A stretch of 23,671 bases of DNA from a virus: the IMG/VR virus record IMGVR_UViG_3300008110_001532, positions 1 to 23,671 of that record, one strand, 5' to 3'. Of the stretch, positions 7,585 through 16,144 are shown piece by piece. The notes under the pieces were generated by a model. The model did no database searches, was not told the DNA's origin, and saw only the letters and a program-made list of their open reading frames with translations. Every line of letters begins with the position of its first letter. The first letter of the stretch is position 1. A program made the position numbers and the translations under genes.

Positions 7585-8285
7585 TGAGTGCTATAGCGGT
7601 AAAATTTGATACAGTTAAACTAAATAGAACAATAACTAATATTGTAAAATACTCAGATGGATTTTTAAGTGAAACAAGGCAAAGTAAAAATAAGATAGCA
7701 CTAAAAATGGCCAATACAAGTGTTAATGCTTTTTATCAATATCTTGATGGTGTAGCCAGAATGCATCCAGAAATGCTTCATCATATATATGAATGGGGAC
7801 AAGTTGGAAACCCATTTGCAAGACTTGTAGAACTTAATATAAAAACAGGTCAAGGTGGAGTTGTAGTTGGTGCAGATTTTAAACAATCGGTTACTAGCCC
7901 TAAGAGTGGGAGTGAACCATTCTATAACAAGGCTGAGGTTATGGAAGATGGAGAAACAATAACTGTTCAAGAAAAAGATGCAGAAGTTTTATTCTTTGAA
8001 ATTGACGGTAAAGAATTTTTTAGAAAAGGTCCTATAGTTATTGAGAATCCTGGTGGAGAAGCAGTTAGAGGATCATTTGTAAGAACATTTAATGAGTTTT
8101 ATGCTTCATACTTTTCTCAAGTATACTTAAGATCTATAAAGTTTTATGAGCATTTTCAAAGTCCTAAATCATATGCCAAAAACTTTAGATCAGCAGTTAA
8201 AAGTAGTAATGCAAAAAATGCTGGTAAGGCTGCTGCTATGCAGTGGATAAACAGTATTCCAGGAGATGATCAGATTGGCTTATAG
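7584..8285 (+). CDS. Neck / HK97 gp10-like minor head-tail joining protein
   Basis: The product is 233 residues, with an N-terminal helix rich in Lys and Asn, and FYQYLDGVARMHPEMLHHIYEWGQVGNP read in succession, a pattern of tail-joining proteins that come between stopper and tail terminator. The middle is beta-rich (VQEKDAEVLFFEIDGKEFF, GPIVIENPGG) and the C-terminus is helical with Lys and Ser. GAGGT at 7570-7574 is 9 nt before the ATG. The gene ends inside the start region of the next one. Assignment rests on order and general pattern; no catalytic residues are expected or seen. Confidence 0.6.
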   Translation: MSAIAVKFDTVKLNRTITNIVKYSDGFLSETRQSKNKIALKMANTSVNAFYQYLDGVARMHPEMLHHIYEWGQVGNPFARLVELNIKTGQGGVVVGADFKQSVTSPKSGSEPFYNKAEVMEDGETITVQEKDAEVLFFEIDGKEFFRKGPIVIENPGGEAVRGSFVRTFNEFYASYFSQVYLRSIKFYEHFQSPKSYAKNFRSAVKSSNAKNAGKAAAMQWINSIPGDDQIGL

Positions 8286-8841
8286 TGCAGCAAGTGTAAT
8301 GTTATTTACACCAACAGCAAATATATTAAAGTACGCATTTGATGAAATTATTCAATTGCCAGAGTTTGACTACTTAAATAAGATAATTGATCAAGAAGGA
8401 AATAAACTTAGTCCTATTGTTCCACTAACAATTATTAACTCTGGTGCTGATGCCTTGCCATTTAATACACTAACCAATCCACAACAAGTATCTATTGTTC
8501 ATGATGAATTTATTAAACAAAGAAGTGGACAGTATAAATATTTTTACCCAATTAAAGGAGTTCAGTCCAGGGTAAAATTAAGTCACGGAAACCTTGCAGA
8601 CCTTATGGCTTTAAAATGGAAATTTTTAGAAATTATAGATAGGGACGATGCAGCAGCAGAAGATATTAATGCTTGGATGCAAGATACTTATGGCGGGGAT
8701 CAAAAAATCTACTTTCATTGTGTAAATGCCTATGAAACTACATATATGGCAGATGCTACAAACTTAGATGACCAAAGAAACGTATTTTCTGGGGATATTA
8801 TAATTAAGGCTGATTATCATACAGTATCAGACTACCGATAA
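8275..8841 (+). CDS. Probable tail completion/terminator protein
   Basis: I chose the TTG at 8275 (188 aa, starting AYSAASVMLFTPTANIL) because AGGAGAT at 8261-8267 then sits at good spacing; an ATG at 8266 in the same frame would touch the AGGAG directly. The product has a helical N-terminus (ILKYAFDEIIQLPEFDYLNK), a beta core with IVPLTII and a segment IIDRDDAAAEDINAWMQDT that resembles the -RyDxSAxDIN- region of actinophage tail terminator proteins. Position directly before the tail tube supports that role: capping the tail and joining it to the neck. The first bases overlap the end of the neck gene. Confidence 0.6.
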   Translation: MAYSAASVMLFTPTANILKYAFDEIIQLPEFDYLNKIIDQEGNKLSPIVPLTIINSGADALPFNTLTNPQQVSIVHDEFIKQRSGQYKYFYPIKGVQSRVKLSHGNLADLMALKWKFLEIIDRDDAAAEDINAWMQDTYGGDQKIYFHCVNAYETTYMADATNLDDQRNVFSGDIIIKADYHTVSDYR

Positions 8842-8849
8842 ACAAGACT

Positions 8850-8855
8850 TATAAT
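8850..8855 (+). promoter_or_regulatory. -10 element TATAAT before the tail tube gene
   Basis: TATAAT lies 9 nt after the preceding stop. The predicted start near 8862 gives a leader of about 46 nt that contains a C-rich stretch (GCCCCCAC) and a strong Shine-Dalgarno AGAGGAGG at 8891-8898, 9 nt before the ATG at 8908. No convincing -35 was seen. Confidence 0.45.
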
Positions 8856-8907
8856 TGTATTGAGGAACGCCCCCACTATCAACAAATTATAGAGGAGGGA
8901 AATAAAT

Positions 8908-9375
8908 ATGGCATATACTCGTGGTAATTCTAAGCAAAATGGTCTGGAATTACAATTCCAACCAGACTTTGGTGAAGTTCAAGTAGACCAATTGCTAGAC
9001 GTTGCACGTCTGTACAAACAAGGTATGTCCGTAAGTTTAGTTACAGCATTTGCTGAAGCAACTTTGGACAACTTGATTACAGCAATTGCAGCGAAAGAAG
9101 CAGATAAAACAACATCAGGATCAACCGAAACACTAGAACTAAAATCTGGTGACATTGGTGACGTTCCAGTTGAACGTGCTCTTGTTGCAGTAGGTCCAGG
9201 AACAGGTGACCCAAACGTTACTAAGGAACGCGTCTATGTTGCAAACCGTGCACTTTCAATCGAAAGTGTAACAGTTTCAGCAAAACGTGACACACCTTCA
9301 ATGTTTGAAGTAACTTTCCGCTTGCTTTCAGCATCTAACGGATCTTACGGAAAAATTGTTGACCGCACAGTCTAA
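8908..9375 (+). CDS. Major tail tube protein, possibly shortened at the N-terminus
   Basis: The product is 155 residues with NGLELQFQPDFGEVQVDQLL, VARLYKQGMSV, FAEATLDNLITAI, PVERALVAVGPGTG and an ending YGKIVDRTV. This is the pattern of major tail proteins of actinobacteriophages, which polymerise into the tail tube around the tape measure. Position before the chaperones and a strong Shine-Dalgarno site support this. Homologues I remember have roughly 30-45 more residues before the -GLEL- strand; here MAYTRGN runs directly into SKQNGLEL. An in-frame loss near 8929 is possible but cannot be proved from the sequence. A terminator follows immediately. Confidence 0.8.
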   Translation: MAYTRGNSKQNGLELQFQPDFGEVQVDQLLDVARLYKQGMSVSLVTAFAEATLDNLITAIAAKEADKTTSGSTETLELKSGDIGDVPVERALVAVGPGTGDPNVTKERVYVANRALSIESVTVSAKRDTPSMFEVTFRLLSASNGSYGKIVDRTV

Positions 9376-9396
9376 ACAATAATTTCATAAACACTT

Positions 9397-9428
9397 AGCC
9401 CACTTCCCTATACAGGGGGTGGGTTTTG
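9397..9428 (+). terminator. Rho-independent terminator after the tail tube gene
   Basis: CCCACTTCCCT (9399-9409) pairs with AGGGGGTGGG (9414-9423) with two G-U pairs and one bulge; flanking AG/TT pairs extend the stem. The loop is ATAC and TTTTG follows. It stands between the highly expressed tube gene and the chaperone promoter, so it should reduce chaperone levels relative to tube. Confidence 0.8.
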
Positions 9429-9437
9429 TGCTATAAT
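9429..9437 (+). promoter_or_regulatory. Extended -10 promoter TGCTATAAT before tail chaperones
   Basis: A perfect extended -10 (TG, C, TATAAT) starts one base after the terminator T-run. The predicted start near 9444 gives a leader of about 19 nt that holds AAGGAGG (9451-9457), 5 nt before the ATG at 9463. Confidence 0.65.
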
Positions 9438-9462
9438 TTTAATGAGTCTTAAGGAGGCTTGA

Positions 9463-9798
9463 ATGGCAACAAGTGTTTATGAACCAGTTGAAATTGAACT
9501 ACAAAACGGAACAAAAATTACTATGGCTCCTTTAAAAATTACTCTATTAAGAGAATTTATGAAAGAGTTTCAAAAGATTTCTGATCCAAAAATTGCAGAA
9601 GACAATATTAAGTCAATGGATTTATTGGTAAGTTGTGCAGCAATTGCAATGAAACAATATGATCCAGAACTATCTGATCCAGCAAAGTTTGAAGAAGTTA
9701 TTGATCTTCCAACAGTTTACAAAATCATCGAAGTGGCAGCGGGTATTAAGTTGAACGACCCAAACGCACTAGCGGCGGCTCTAGTTGGGACGAACTAG
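9463..9798 (+). CDS. Tail assembly chaperone, short form (G-like)
   Basis: The 111-residue product (SVYEPVEIELQNGTKIT, KITLLREFMKEFQKI, NIKSMDLLVSCAAIAMKQY, DLPTVYKIIEVAAGIKLNDP) is the unshifted chaperone that binds the tape measure before tube assembly. It lies between tube and tape measure, the invariant place for this gene pair. AAGGAGG gives strong initiation. Translation ends at TAG 9796-9798 unless ribosomes slip at CCCAAAC (9759-9765), which yields the longer G-T form. The protein looks complete compared with the family. Confidence 0.92.
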   Translation: MATSVYEPVEIELQNGTKITMAPLKITLLREFMKEFQKISDPKIAEDNIKSMDLLVSCAAIAMKQYDPELSDPAKFEEVIDLPTVYKIIEVAAGIKLNDPNALAAALVGTN

Positions 9799-10136
9799 AT
9801 CTAGCCGAGATAGAGTCTAAAGTATTTCTTCTAGGGTTCTGGAAGAATTATAAAGACATGGAAGACTCTATATCAATGCCTGAGTTAGTAGCAATACTAA
9901 ACGCAAAGAGTAAGCAAGAACATGAAGATAGAAAGTTCTTTGCTGCTCTTCAAGGTGTAGATATGGATAAAGATAATTCGTCTGAAGGTCAAGAGGCTTG
10001 GGAAAGAATTAAAGCCAAAGCCTTTAGTGGTGGAAAGACCACTGACCCTAACGATATAGTATCACTGCAAGGCAATGCCGCAAGAAAAGCAGGATTCGGT
10101 ATCGGTGAGGGATTAGACTACGAGGTGATTGATTAG
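9463..10136 (+). CDS. Tail assembly chaperone, long frameshifted form (G-T-like)
   Basis: A -1 slip at CCCAAAC joins the first 101 codons (to 9765) with 123 codons of the -1 frame (9765-10133), giving about 224 residues. The -1 frame is open from 9750 and reads RTSGGSSWDELDLAEIESKV followed by FLLGFWKNYKDMEDSISMPE, a LAALQGVD-like helix, and DYEVID at TAG 10134-10136. The W-(E/D)-LDLA and GFWKNY motifs are characteristic of T-domains in actinophage chaperones. No Shine-Dalgarno start exists for the second frame, so frameshifting is its only sensible route. The stop overlaps the tape measure GTG. Confidence 0.9.
9759..9765 (+). promoter_or_regulatory. Programmed -1 frameshift site CCCAAAC
   Basis: In the zero frame the bases are split C-CCA-AAC, exactly the X-XXY-YYZ form. 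The codons are GAC-CCA-AAC (Asp-Pro-Asn). The site lies in the only window (9750-9798) where both frames are open. Confidence 0.9.
9776..9807 (+). other. Hairpin downstream of the slippery site
   Basis: CGGCTCTAGTT (9776-9786) pairs with AACTAG (9793-9798) and AGCCG (9803-9807), with loop GGGACG and a 4-nt bulge ATCT. The structure starts 10 nt after CCCAAAC and includes the zero-frame stop, a suitable place for a frameshift-stimulating element. The hairpin is seen in the sequence; its stimulating role is inference. Confidence 0.55.
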
Positions 10137-13100
10137 TGGCTGAAGTTGTCAAGGGTATAGTTGATATTGAAATCAACACTGGCACTGCTGCAAAAGAATT
10201 AAAAGCATTACAACAACAAATTAATGCTTTCAATCTTGCTATTAATAAAGGTAACACTTTTCAAACAGCCGCTGCTGCAAAATACTCATCTGAACTAAAA
10301 GATGTAATTAACGCAAGTAAATTCTTTACTGCTGAAACAGTAAGAATGCAAACTGCTGCAGGAGCACTTGATTCAACACTTAAAAAGGGTCAATCAACTC
10401 TTGGTAATTTCTTTAGTGCTAAATTCAACCGTAACAGTGCTTTATTCGCTGAAACAATGGGTCTTGCTGCAGAACGTGCAAGAACCATGCAAACTCAGTT
10501 TATTGCCACTTCTGGGTCCGCTAAAGGTATGCAAGATGCTCTTGCTATTAGACCACTCGCAGCATTTAATTCTGAAATGGCTGTTGCGGCCCAAAGATCT
10601 CAAATTCTTAGCACAATGTTCCGTCAGGGAACTACACACTTAATTAATTTTGGTAAAAACGTTCAATGGGCTGGTCGCCAACTTATGGTTGGTTTTACAC
10701 TACCACTTACTTCATTTGGAATAGTTGCTGGAAAAACATTTGCAGACTTAGAAAAGCAGGTAGTCTCATTTAAAAAGGTTTATGGAGATATTTTTACAAC
10801 TCCAGGAGAATTGCAAGGAAACCTAGATGCTGTAATGGCTTTAGGAAAAGAATATACAAAATATGGAATTGCAGTAAAAGATACAGTTGGATTAGCCGCT
10901 CAAGCAGCAGCCGCTGGTAGAAGAAACAAAGATTTAACAGATGCAGTTTCAGAATCAACAAGGTTAGCAACACTTGGTCAAATGGATCAAAATGAAGCAT
11001 TGAAAACAACTATTGCATTACAGAGTGCCTTTAGATTATCTGGTCAAGATTTATCAAATGCAATTAATTTCTTAAACATTGTAGAAAACCAAACAGTTGT
11101 AAGTTTACAAGACTTGGCTGCAGCAATTCCAAAAGTTGCACCAGTAATTGTAGGATTAGGTGGTGACGTAAAAGACTTGTCAGTGTTCTTGGCTGCTATG
11201 CAAGAAGGTGGTGTATCAGCAGAACAAGGTGCTAACGCATTAAAGTCTGGTCTTGCATCTTTAATTAATCCATCTAAAGCAGCAAAAGAAACATTAGGTC
11301 AACTAGGAATTAACATGGAATATATTGTTAATCAAAATAGAGGCGACCTTATGGGTACAGTAATGGCATTCAGTAGAGCATTAAGCACGCTTGATGACTT
11401 TACAAGACAACAGGCATTAGAAAAAATATTTGGTAAATACCAATATGCAAGACTTGGTGCATTGTTTGATAATCTAACTCGTCAAGGATCTCAAGCACAA
11501 CAGGTAATGGATGCAGCAGGTTTCTCAGTAGAACAAATGGCAGCATCTGCAGATAAAGAATTAAAAACAATTGAGGAATCTTTTGGAGTTCAACTAACCG
11601 CTGCTGTAGAAAAATTTAAATTGTCTATAGCACCAATTGGTCAATTATTTATACAACTTGCAATTCCAGTAGTTAATTTTTTTACAAAGATAGTAGAAGG
11701 TTTTAATAATTTACCAGATTTTACTAAAAGATTTGCAGCATTGGCAACAATCATTACAGGTCTTGTAATTCCAGCAGGAACTATGTTTTTTGGTTTATTG
11801 ATGAATTTAAGTGGTACTCTTGCAAAATTAATGCAAGGAGTTGGAATATTTACTAAAGGAACCCTTAAAGGAGGAATCCTTGGAGGTATTCAAGCAGTAA
11901 GCCAGTCAATGAAATATATGTCACTTCAAGAATTAGATTCAGCACTTGCTGCTAAACAATTAGGCACAGCAACTATGACAGTTAACGATGCCTTGCTTGC
12001 TCAAGTAAGTTCAGCACAAGGTGCTCGTCAAGCAATTAATGGTTTAGCAGATACATATGGAATATTAATTACTAGAATGGCTGAAGCAGCATCTATTTCT
12101 AAATTTACACTAGGTACTCCAGGTGCAGCAATGCAAATGGCACAAACAAGGAATATTAAGGGTGGATTTCCAAGACAGAAGTTTGCAAGCGGTGGAGTTG
12201 TGCCAGGAACTGGAAATCAAGATACTGTACCAGCAATGCTTACACCAGGTGAGTTTGTAGTAACTAAAAAGGCTACTAATTCAATTGGTACAAATTTTTT
12301 AAGAATGTTAAATGGTGGAAAAGTTAGTGGGTATAACGATGGCGGATTCTTTAGTGATTATGAAAATATGCAAAAAGAAAGTAGTGGTGTAGGTAGTAAA
12401 TATACAAAGATTATTTCAGGTCAATACGATGATCCAAATGTTCCATTTAGCCAACAGCCATTTGAAATTGGAAATGCCCCTTCAGCATTACTAGATGAAA
12501 TGTTAAAAGAGTTAAACTTAACACATAACAAATATACAAGATTTATATCCCCTATGCCTAGATTTAAACCAGCAGCAGGAAGTTTAGCAAAAAGTTTGAT
12601 CGGTGCAAGTAAAGAATATGATTTTAATAATAGATTAAGAACAGGTACAGCAACAAGAGCAGAAGTTGGTGGATTCTTTTTAGGAAATAGAAGAATTCAT
12701 GGAGGATCATCAGCAATAGTCAGTCCATTCAAATATCTTCTAGATGAAACAGGAATAACAGATCCAAAGGTTGAAAAACAATTAGGAAGAATGGCACACA
12801 AAATATTACTGCAAAAAGTAAAGGCTGGTCAAACTGTAGATGATAAAATGTTTTCTGAAATATTTAATCAGGCAGTAGATAGAGTCGGTGCAAGCGTTCC
12901 AGATAAACAAAAGTTAGGATTTGCTAGAGCAGCACTTAGTCAACAAACTGGAGAATCAAGAGTAAGTGGACGAGTTGCTGGATTGCTAAAAGTTCTACCA
13001 AATAAAATTAGAAGAATTCCTGGAATGAGAAGAAGTACATATGTTTATACTGGTAGTTCAGGAAGTATTAAGTTTAGTCCAGGACAAACTAGGTCATCTG

Positions 13101-16100
13101 GTGGATCTGGATATCAAACAATGCCACAGTATGAGGGATATAACAAAGGTCACATATTACCTTTTGCCAAAGGTGGATCAGTACCATCATTATTAACTCC
13201 TGGAGAATTTGTAGTTAATAGAGATGCGGCAGCAAAAAATAAACCATTCTTAGAAGCACTAAATGCTGGACAAGTAAGAAACTATGCAACTGCTGGCGAT
13301 GTTACATATGGTCCACAAACAAAACGTCAAGCAGCAATAACATCATTTAAGGGTGGACTTGGAACTGCAGGAACAGTTGCAGCAGGTGCATCAATACCAT
13401 TAATGTTTGCTGGACAAATGATGGCACAAAGTTCAAATCAATTTGCTGCATCCATAGGAAATTTTGTAAACTCAATGACCCCAGCATTATTTGGACTGCA
13501 AGTGCTTGGACCACTTCTTCCTAAGTTAGCAAATCCAATCGGTCTTGCAATTGGTGCTACTGCAGCACTTGCTTACGGAACATATAAAGTAGTAGCACAA
13601 ATTAAGAAGTTAGAAGACTCTGGTGCTGCATTAACTAGAGCCATGTATGGTTCATCAAAAACAGTTGATCAGATGGCTGCAGCATTTGGAAGACAAACAG
13701 CAACTCAACAAGTTACATCCACATTAGCACAAAGAGTGGGCGGTGCAGTCGGTCAACCAGCAGCAGAGGCTGCTAATCAATTTGTTGGAACAGATGCAGG
13801 AAAACAATTGATTGCTGATATTGAATTGGTTAAAAAGGCTGGTGGAGATACTATTGCCGCCCTAAAGAATCAACTAGCAAGAAGCGTTGTATCTGGTGCT
13901 ATTACAGCAGAAGAAGCCAGGGGTGTAGCAATTGAAATTGGAAAAACTCTTAATGATCAACAATTAGCAGTAAATGTATCTGCTCAATTAACACAATTAC
14001 TAGGAACTAATGGTGAATTAATTAAAGGCAATGAAATAGATATTATTGGAAAAATAACTCCTACTATAGATATGTCACAAGTAAATGCAGTTACTGAACA
14101 AATGTTTGCTCAAAATACTGCTGGATTCTGGGGTGGCCTTGCAAAAATATTTACTGATGACGATGTAGAAAAAAATAAGATTGCAGTTAATTTAATTGCA
14201 GAAAATACAGTTCAAGCATTTAAAACATCAGAAGAATCTGTTTCTAACTTTAAACTTGCAGTTTTAGATGGATCTATGAGTTTAGATGAATATAATAGAA
14301 AAACAAATGAATTAGGAAGAACAAGTCAACAAACAGCACAAGGTGGTCTTGATGCAATTGCAACTAAACTTAAAGTTACAAAAGGTGAATTAAATAATCT
14401 TGCAAATCAAAAAGCATTTGCTGGAGGTGGAAAGGGTGGAGCAGTGCTTGTTCCAACAGGAACTGCTAAATTATTAGAAACAGAATTAAAGAAAACAAAA
14501 ACAGCAGCACAATCAGCATTAAAGAATATGGGTCTTACAGATACTATGGTTGAACAAATTAGTAAAGGTCTTTCTGCTGAAAACTTTACAACACAGATGG
14601 AACAGTTTGGAATACTTGCTGGCGGAGCATTGACTGATGAAATGGAAATAAAGTTAGCAGCAATGCTTGGAAAAGGAAAATATTATTTTGATAACTTACT
14701 AAACCCAGGAGGAAAGGGTGGTATTCCAGGAGCAGATACTGGAGGAGGATTTGGTGGAGATGGTACAGAAGGAGAAAAATCTGCACTTCAACTATTGTTA
14801 GAGCGTATTACATTAACAAAACAACAAACTGCTGCAATATCTGGATTAGTTCAAAATGGATTAAACCCAGAAGCAGCCGCTACCTTAACCGCTGAAGAGG
14901 CAACACAACTTTATAATAAAGCCAAAGAGGATCAAAAAGGTATTATTAAAAAAATTAATGATGATTCAACCAGACAAAGAGTATTGGCAGCAGCAGGATT
15001 AACTCAAGATCAAAAATCAATTAATTTAAATAATCTTAAAATTCAAGGTATGAATTTAGAAATTGCACAAAATCAAAAACAAATTGATCAAGTAACTAGG
15101 TTAAATGAATTAGATACTAGACAAGTCTCTATTAGACAACATGCATTAGAGGTATTAGGAAAGAAAGAAAAATCAGTAAATGATTTATATTCTAATAGAA
15201 CAAAGGCTCTAGATGCAGTTGCTCAAGCAAATGAAAGAGCAAATCAACAACAAAGAAATTCTATTGCACTTGCTAATGCTTTAACTAGTGGAGACTTTGG
15301 TGCTGCTGCTTCAGCCGCTGCACAGATGACATCTGACTCAGCATCAAATCAAATCCAAGATGCAAAGACAGCATTAGAAGCACAACGTCAAGCAGAACTT
15401 AATGCACTTACTACAGAAGTTAATGGTAAATTATTAACAAGGGCAGAAATAGAAGCACAGATAGATACTTATAATGAAAATATTTATCAAAGAACACAAG
15501 GCACACTTCAATATGAAGATAATATATATACTATAAAATCTAAAATGGCAGAACTTGAAAGAGAAAATGATTTAATTCAGCAAAGAGTTGCAATTGCACA
15601 GGTACAAGCGGAAGCATCTATGGCTAATCAAGAAAAATATTCTAAGAGTATTAGAGACTATTACCAACAGGTACTAGATATTATGGGAAAGTTTCCTAAA
15701 GGATCTCCAATACCAGGCCGCAAATATGGTGGATCAATTCAAAAACTTATGTACGGAGGACTACCTAAAGGATCTACAGAAAGCCCTCCTTCTCTTAGGT
15801 TTGCTAATGGAAATATAGTTCCAGGAACTGGCATGACAGATAAAGTGCCAGCATTGTTAACACCTGGAGAATTTGTTGTTAGAAAATCTGTAGCAGAAGC
15901 AAACATGCCATTATTAAAGTCATTGAATAGTAACGTGTTTGGTGCAGGAATGAATATTGGATCTCCAAACATATCTCCAATTGAAGCCACAACATCTGTT
16001 TCAAATGTGTCGGCACCAGTGTATAATTATAATGTAAACGTTAATGTTGCAGATACAAATGCATCTCCAAATGAAATTGCAGATGTAGTAATGAATAGAA

Positions 16101-16144
16101 TTAGAATGACAAAAGATAGAAGCGTCAGAGGAAACAGATACTAA
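10136..16144 (+). CDS. Tape measure protein
   Basis: The 2002-residue product sets tail length and is later ejected. It starts at GTG 10136, overlapping the chaperone TAG, with GAGGTG 8 nt before it. Residues 1-530 hold the conserved tape measure domain (VGLAAQAAAAGRRNKDLTDA, VAPVIVGLGGDVKDLSVFLA, LFIQLAIPVVNFF). Hydrophobic segments lie near 533-565, 1082-1100 and 1135-1155. Three copies of a motif of about 45 residues (GG-x-VPGTG...DTVPALLTPGEFVV, then a helix ending in LN-x-G) start near residues 683, 1010 and 1889; copy 2 lacks the PGTG part. A variable insert of about 275 residues separates copies 1 and 2, a Gly-rich hinge lies near 1522-1548, and helical Gln/Ala-rich sequence follows. 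No peptidoglycan hydrolase motif was recognised. Confidence 0.95.
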   Translation: MAEVVKGIVDIEINTGTAAKELKALQQQINAFNLAINKGNTFQTAAAAKYSSELKDVINASKFFTAETVRMQTAAGALDSTLKKGQSTLGNFFSAKFNRNSALFAETMGLAAERARTMQTQFIATSGSAKGMQDALAIRPLAAFNSEMAVAAQRSQILSTMFRQGTTHLINFGKNVQWAGRQLMVGFTLPLTSFGIVAGKTFADLEKQVVSFKKVYGDIFTTPGELQGNLDAVMALGKEYTKYGIAVKDTVGLAAQAAAAGRRNKDLTDAVSESTRLATLGQMDQNEALKTTIALQSAFRLSGQDLSNAINFLNIVENQTVVSLQDLAAAIPKVAPVIVGLGGDVKDLSVFLAAMQEGGVSAEQGANALKSGLASLINPSKAAKETLGQLGINMEYIVNQNRGDLMGTVMAFSRALSTLDDFTRQQALEKIFGKYQYARLGALFDNLTRQGSQAQQVMDAAGFSVEQMAASADKELKTIEESFGVQLTAAVEKFKLSIAPIGQLFIQLAIPVVNFFTKIVEGFNNLPDFTKRFAALATIITGLVIPAGTMFFGLLMNLSGTLAKLMQGVGIFTKGTLKGGILGGIQAVSQSMKYMSLQELDSALAAKQLGTATMTVNDALLAQVSSAQGARQAINGLADTYGILITRMAEAASISKFTLGTPGAAMQMAQTRNIKGGFPRQKFASGGVVPGTGNQDTVPAMLTPGEFVVTKKATNSIGTNFLRMLNGGKVSGYNDGGFFSDYENMQKESSGVGSKYTKIISGQYDDPNVPFSQQPFEIGNAPSALLDEMLKELNLTHNKYTRFISPMPRFKPAAGSLAKSLIGASKEYDFNNRLRTGTATRAEVGGFFLGNRRIHGGSSAIVSPFKYLLDETGITDPKVEKQLGRMAHKILLQKVKAGQTVDDKMFSEIFNQAVDRVGASVPDKQKLGFARAALSQQTGESRVSGRVAGLLKVLPNKIRRIPGMRRSTYVYTGSSGSIKFSPGQTRSSGGSGYQTMPQYEGYNKGHILPFAKGGSVPSLLTPGEFVVNRDAAAKNKPFLEALNAGQVRNYATAGDVTYGPQTKRQAAITSFKGGLGTAGTVAAGASIPLMFAGQMMAQSSNQFAASIGNFVNSMTPALFGLQVLGPLLPKLANPIGLAIGATAALAYGTYKVVAQIKKLEDSGAALTRAMYGSSKTVDQMAAAFGRQTATQQVTSTLAQRVGGAVGQPAAEAANQFVGTDAGKQLIADIELVKKAGGDTIAALKNQLARSVVSGAITAEEARGVAIEIGKTLNDQQLAVNVSAQLTQLLGTNGELIKGNEIDIIGKITPTIDMSQVNAVTEQMFAQNTAGFWGGLAKIFTDDDVEKNKIAVNLIAENTVQAFKTSEESVSNFKLAVLDGSMSLDEYNRKTNELGRTSQQTAQGGLDAIATKLKVTKGELNNLANQKAFAGGGKGGAVLVPTGTAKLLETELKKTKTAAQSALKNMGLTDTMVEQISKGLSAENFTTQMEQFGILAGGALTDEMEIKLAAMLGKGKYYFDNLLNPGGKGGIPGADTGGGFGGDGTEGEKSALQLLLERITLTKQQTAAISGLVQNGLNPEAAATLTAEEATQLYNKAKEDQKGIIKKINDDSTRQRVLAAAGLTQDQKSINLNNLKIQGMNLEIAQNQKQIDQVTRLNELDTRQVSIRQHALEVLGKKEKSVNDLYSNRTKALDAVAQANERANQQQRNSIALANALTSGDFGAAASAAAQMTSDSASNQIQDAKTALEAQRQAELNALTTEVNGKLLTRAEIEAQIDTYNENIYQRTQGTLQYEDNIYTIKSKMAELERENDLIQQRVAIAQVQAEASMANQEKYSKSIRDYYQQVLDIMGKFPKGSPIPGRKYGGSIQKLMYGGLPKGSTESPPSLRFANGNIVPGTGMTDKVPALLTPGEFVVRKSVAEANMPLLKSLNSNVFGAGMNIGSPNISPIEATTSVSNVSAPVYNYNVNVNVADTNASPNEIADVVMNRIRMTKDRSVRGNRY

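Noticed and set aside
7701-7970. Reverse-strand ORF of 89 residues, and similar antisense or out-of-frame ORFs elsewhere
   Set aside because: They lie wholly inside well-supported + strand genes, have no ribosome sites and encode improbable compositions.
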